A stretch of DNA of 64,000 nucleotides from Halalkalibacillus sediminis (GTDB taxonomy: Bacteria; Bacillota; Bacilli; Bacillales; Alkalibacillaceae). The translations under genes were made by a program, and so were the position numbers. Position 1 is the stretch's first letter, and each line of letters opens with the position of its first letter. Under the pieces are notes generated by a model. It had not been told where the DNA came from and ran no database searches. It saw only the letters and a list, made by a program, of their open reading frames with translations. This document shows positions 62,482-64,000 of this stretch, in pieces. Location: contig NZ_PJNH01000002.1 in assembly GCF_002844535.1 (NCBI RefSeq), forward strand, positions 248,001-312,000, read 5' to 3'.

Positions 62482-63357
62482 ATGGTAGGTATGACTAAGA
62501 AGAATACAATCTTTTGGTTGTGTATTTTCTTGTTACCAAATCTATTAGGATTTCTGATATTTATCGCAATCCCTATTGCGTCTTCTCTTGTTGTTAGTTT
62601 TACAGACTGGGATTTAGTAGGGTCGATCAATTTTACCGGTCTGGATAATTATATCAGGTTAATGGGAGATTCTGAGTTTTGGATTGCTCTTAGGAATACA
62701 TTCTTCTTTATTTTGGGATACATACCACTTGTGATGATTTTTGGGTTACTATGTGCTCTTCTTTTAAACAAAAAGATGAAATTCAGAGCTTTTTTCAGAG
62801 CTACATACTTTTTACCGGTAATTACAAGCTGGGTTGCTGTTTCACTTGTTTGGAAATGGTTATACAACCCAAACTTCGGTTTAATCAATTACTTTTTATC
62901 GTTAATCGGAATAACAGGTCCAGAGTGGTTGAACGATCCTAATACTGCGATGATTGGGATTATTCTCACAAGTGCATGGAAAGATATTGGATTTGTGATG
63001 GTCCTTTTCCTAGGTGGGCTGCAGAATATATCTCCTACCTATTATGAAGCTGCATCGATTGATGGGGCGAGTAAAATTAGGGAGCTATGGAGCATAACGA
63101 TTCCATTACTTGCTCCGACAACATTCTTTGTCACGATTATTTCTCTGATTAATTCTTTTCAAGTTTTCGATCAGGTGATGATTATGACGGAAGGAGGGCC
63201 AGGTGGTTCAACGACGGTTCTCGTTCAGAACATTTACAACTATGCCTTCCGCTATTATGAGATGGGTTATGCATCCGCGATGAGTTGGATTTTGTTCTTG
63301 ATTATTTTCATAGTGACCCTGGTTCAAATGAAGTTTCAGAGCAAGGGGGTTAACTGA
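62482..63357 (+). CDS. sugar ABC transporter permease (MalF/UgpA type)
   Basis: A 291-residue permease with six membrane segments. The cytosolic EAA loop reads YYEAASIDGASKIRELWSIT with the conserved EAA...G. The N-terminus LCIFLLPNLLGFLIFIAIPI is typical of carbohydrate uptake family 1 permeases. It shares one base with the next permease start (ATGA-type junction). It follows the ROK regulator by 21 bases. Confidence 0.93.
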   Translation: MVGMTKKNTIFWLCIFLLPNLLGFLIFIAIPIASSLVVSFTDWDLVGSINFTGLDNYIRLMGDSEFWIALRNTFFFILGYIPLVMIFGLLCALLLNKKMKFRAFFRATYFLPVITSWVAVSLVWKWLYNPNFGLINYFLSLIGITGPEWLNDPNTAMIGIILTSAWKDIGFVMVLFLGGLQNISPTYYEAASIDGASKIRELWSITIPLLAPTTFFVTIISLINSFQVFDQVMIMTEGGPGGSTTVLVQNIYNYAFRYYEMGYASAMSWILFLIIFIVTLVQMKFQSKGVN

Positions 63358-64000
63358 TGAATGAACAACAATTGAAGAGACGAAATCTAATTAAGAAAAT
63401 CTTATTTTATTTGGTTCTTATTGGAGGCGCTTTCATCATGTTGGTGCCGTTTCTCTGGATGTTGTCCACTTCCTTTAAACCGAGTGGAGCTACCATGGTT
63501 TTCCCTCCAGAGTTCATACCGGAAAATCCGACTACAGAAAATTATAAAGAAGTGACTGAAGTGTTCCCGATGATGCGGTTCTTGTGGAACTCCATATTCG
63601 TTGCCGTTCTTACAACCATCGGACAGATTATATTAAGTGCAATGGCAGCTTACGCTTTTGCTAGGATGCATTTCAAAGGTAGAGATAAGTTATTCCTATT
63701 GTATTTAGCGACTATGATGGTTCCTACGCAGGTGACTATGATCCCGCAATTTATCTTAATCAAGGAATTTGGTTGGTTGGATTCGTACCAAGCATTGATT
63801 ATCCCGACGATGTTCGGGGTGTTTGGAACATTCTTAATGCGACAAGCCATGTTGAGTGTCCCTAGAGAACTAGAGGAGGCGGCATTTATGGATGGTGCCA
63901 ATCATTTCAAAGTGTTTTTGAATGTTTGTTTACCAGCAGTCAAACCGACGATTGCAACTTTAGCTATATTTACTTTTATGCAATCCTGGAATAATTTCTT
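63357..64000 (+). CDS. sugar ABC transporter permease (MalG/UgpE type), cut by window end
   Basis: About 214 residues are visible before the edge. MLVPFLWMLSTSFKPSGATM near the start, MAAYAFARMHFKGRDKLF, MMVPTQVTMIPQFILIK and the EAA loop LEEAAFMDGANHFKVFLNV identify a MalG-type partner of the preceding permease. The solute-binding protein gene is not seen and may lie further right. Confidence 0.92.
   Translation, partial: MNEQQLKRRNLIKKILFYLVLIGGAFIMLVPFLWMLSTSFKPSGATMVFPPEFIPENPTTENYKEVTEVFPMMRFLWNSIFVAVLTTIGQIILSAMAAYAFARMHFKGRDKLFLLYLATMMVPTQVTMIPQFILIKEFGWLDSYQALIIPTMFGVFGTFLMRQAMLSVPRELEEAAFMDGANHFKVFLNVCLPAVKPTIATLAIFTFMQSWNNF

Overview
The window looks like a low-GC Gram-positive chromosome, most likely a Bacillaceae member and possibly a marine or halophilic genus such as Halobacillus. 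The genus is inference. The evidence is AGGAGG-type ribosome sites, frequent TTG/GTG starts, wall teichoic acid genes (tagO, tagA, tagB, tagD, tagGH, tagF-like), LytR-CpsA-Psr proteins, and YwqC/D/E-type tyrosine kinase modules. No rRNA, tRNA or CRISPR array was seen.

Layout. 1-4.8 kb: the end of a NERD-domain gene, a teichoic acid polymerase-family gene, a 45-residue membrane protein, and two paralogous LCP ligases flanking a GNAT-like protein. 4.8-24.5 kb: a wall teichoic acid and surface glycan island with tagB-tagD, a six-repeat SH3 glucosaminidase, an O-antigen-ligase-like protein, a TarF-like polymerase, tagG-tagH followed by a sulfotransferase, a reverse-strand GT4/MurJ-like/O-antigen-ligase set, tagA, a GT4, tagO and a 937-residue TagF-like polymerase. 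24.6-25.6 kb: a decayed ISL3-type transposase. 25.7-30.1 kb: a tight operon sat - SLC13 transporter - cysC - cysQ, which would import sulfate, make PAPS and recycle PAP. 30.2-31.6 kb: a decayed IS3-family element. 31.9-34.2 kb: a reverse-strand ywqC-ywqD-ywqE module. 34.5-54.5 kb: a Wzx/Wzy-type exopolysaccharide locus with an N,N'-diacetylbacillosamine-type initiation set (EpsC/N/L/M-like), four GT4 enzymes, two UDP-sugar dehydrogenases, a heparinase II/III-fold protein, polymerase, flippase and two more sulfotransferases. It contains a galU wreck and ends at a pgcA remnant. 55-58.1 kb: a ten-repeat SH3 protein ending in an M14 carboxypeptidase. 58.2-60.4 kb: a second ywqC-D-E module. 61.2-64 kb: a ROK repressor and two sugar ABC permeases, the second cut by the window edge.

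How it fits together. Sulfate import, PAPS synthesis, PAP removal and three sulfotransferases lie together with polymers that already carry phosphate (teichoic acid) or probably uronic acid (the exopolysaccharide). No PAPS or sulfite reductase gene is present in the window. The simplest reading is a dedicated sulfation system for cell-surface polymers: one sulfotransferase sits behind the teichoic acid exporter and two at the end of the exopolysaccharide locus. A sulfated, uronic-acid-rich polysaccharide and perhaps a sulfated teichoic acid in a Gram-positive bacterium is the most interesting possibility here. The first gene of the exopolysaccharide locus (epsC-like) also lacks a normal start codon and sits behind a leader terminator, so expression of that locus may be conditional or impaired.
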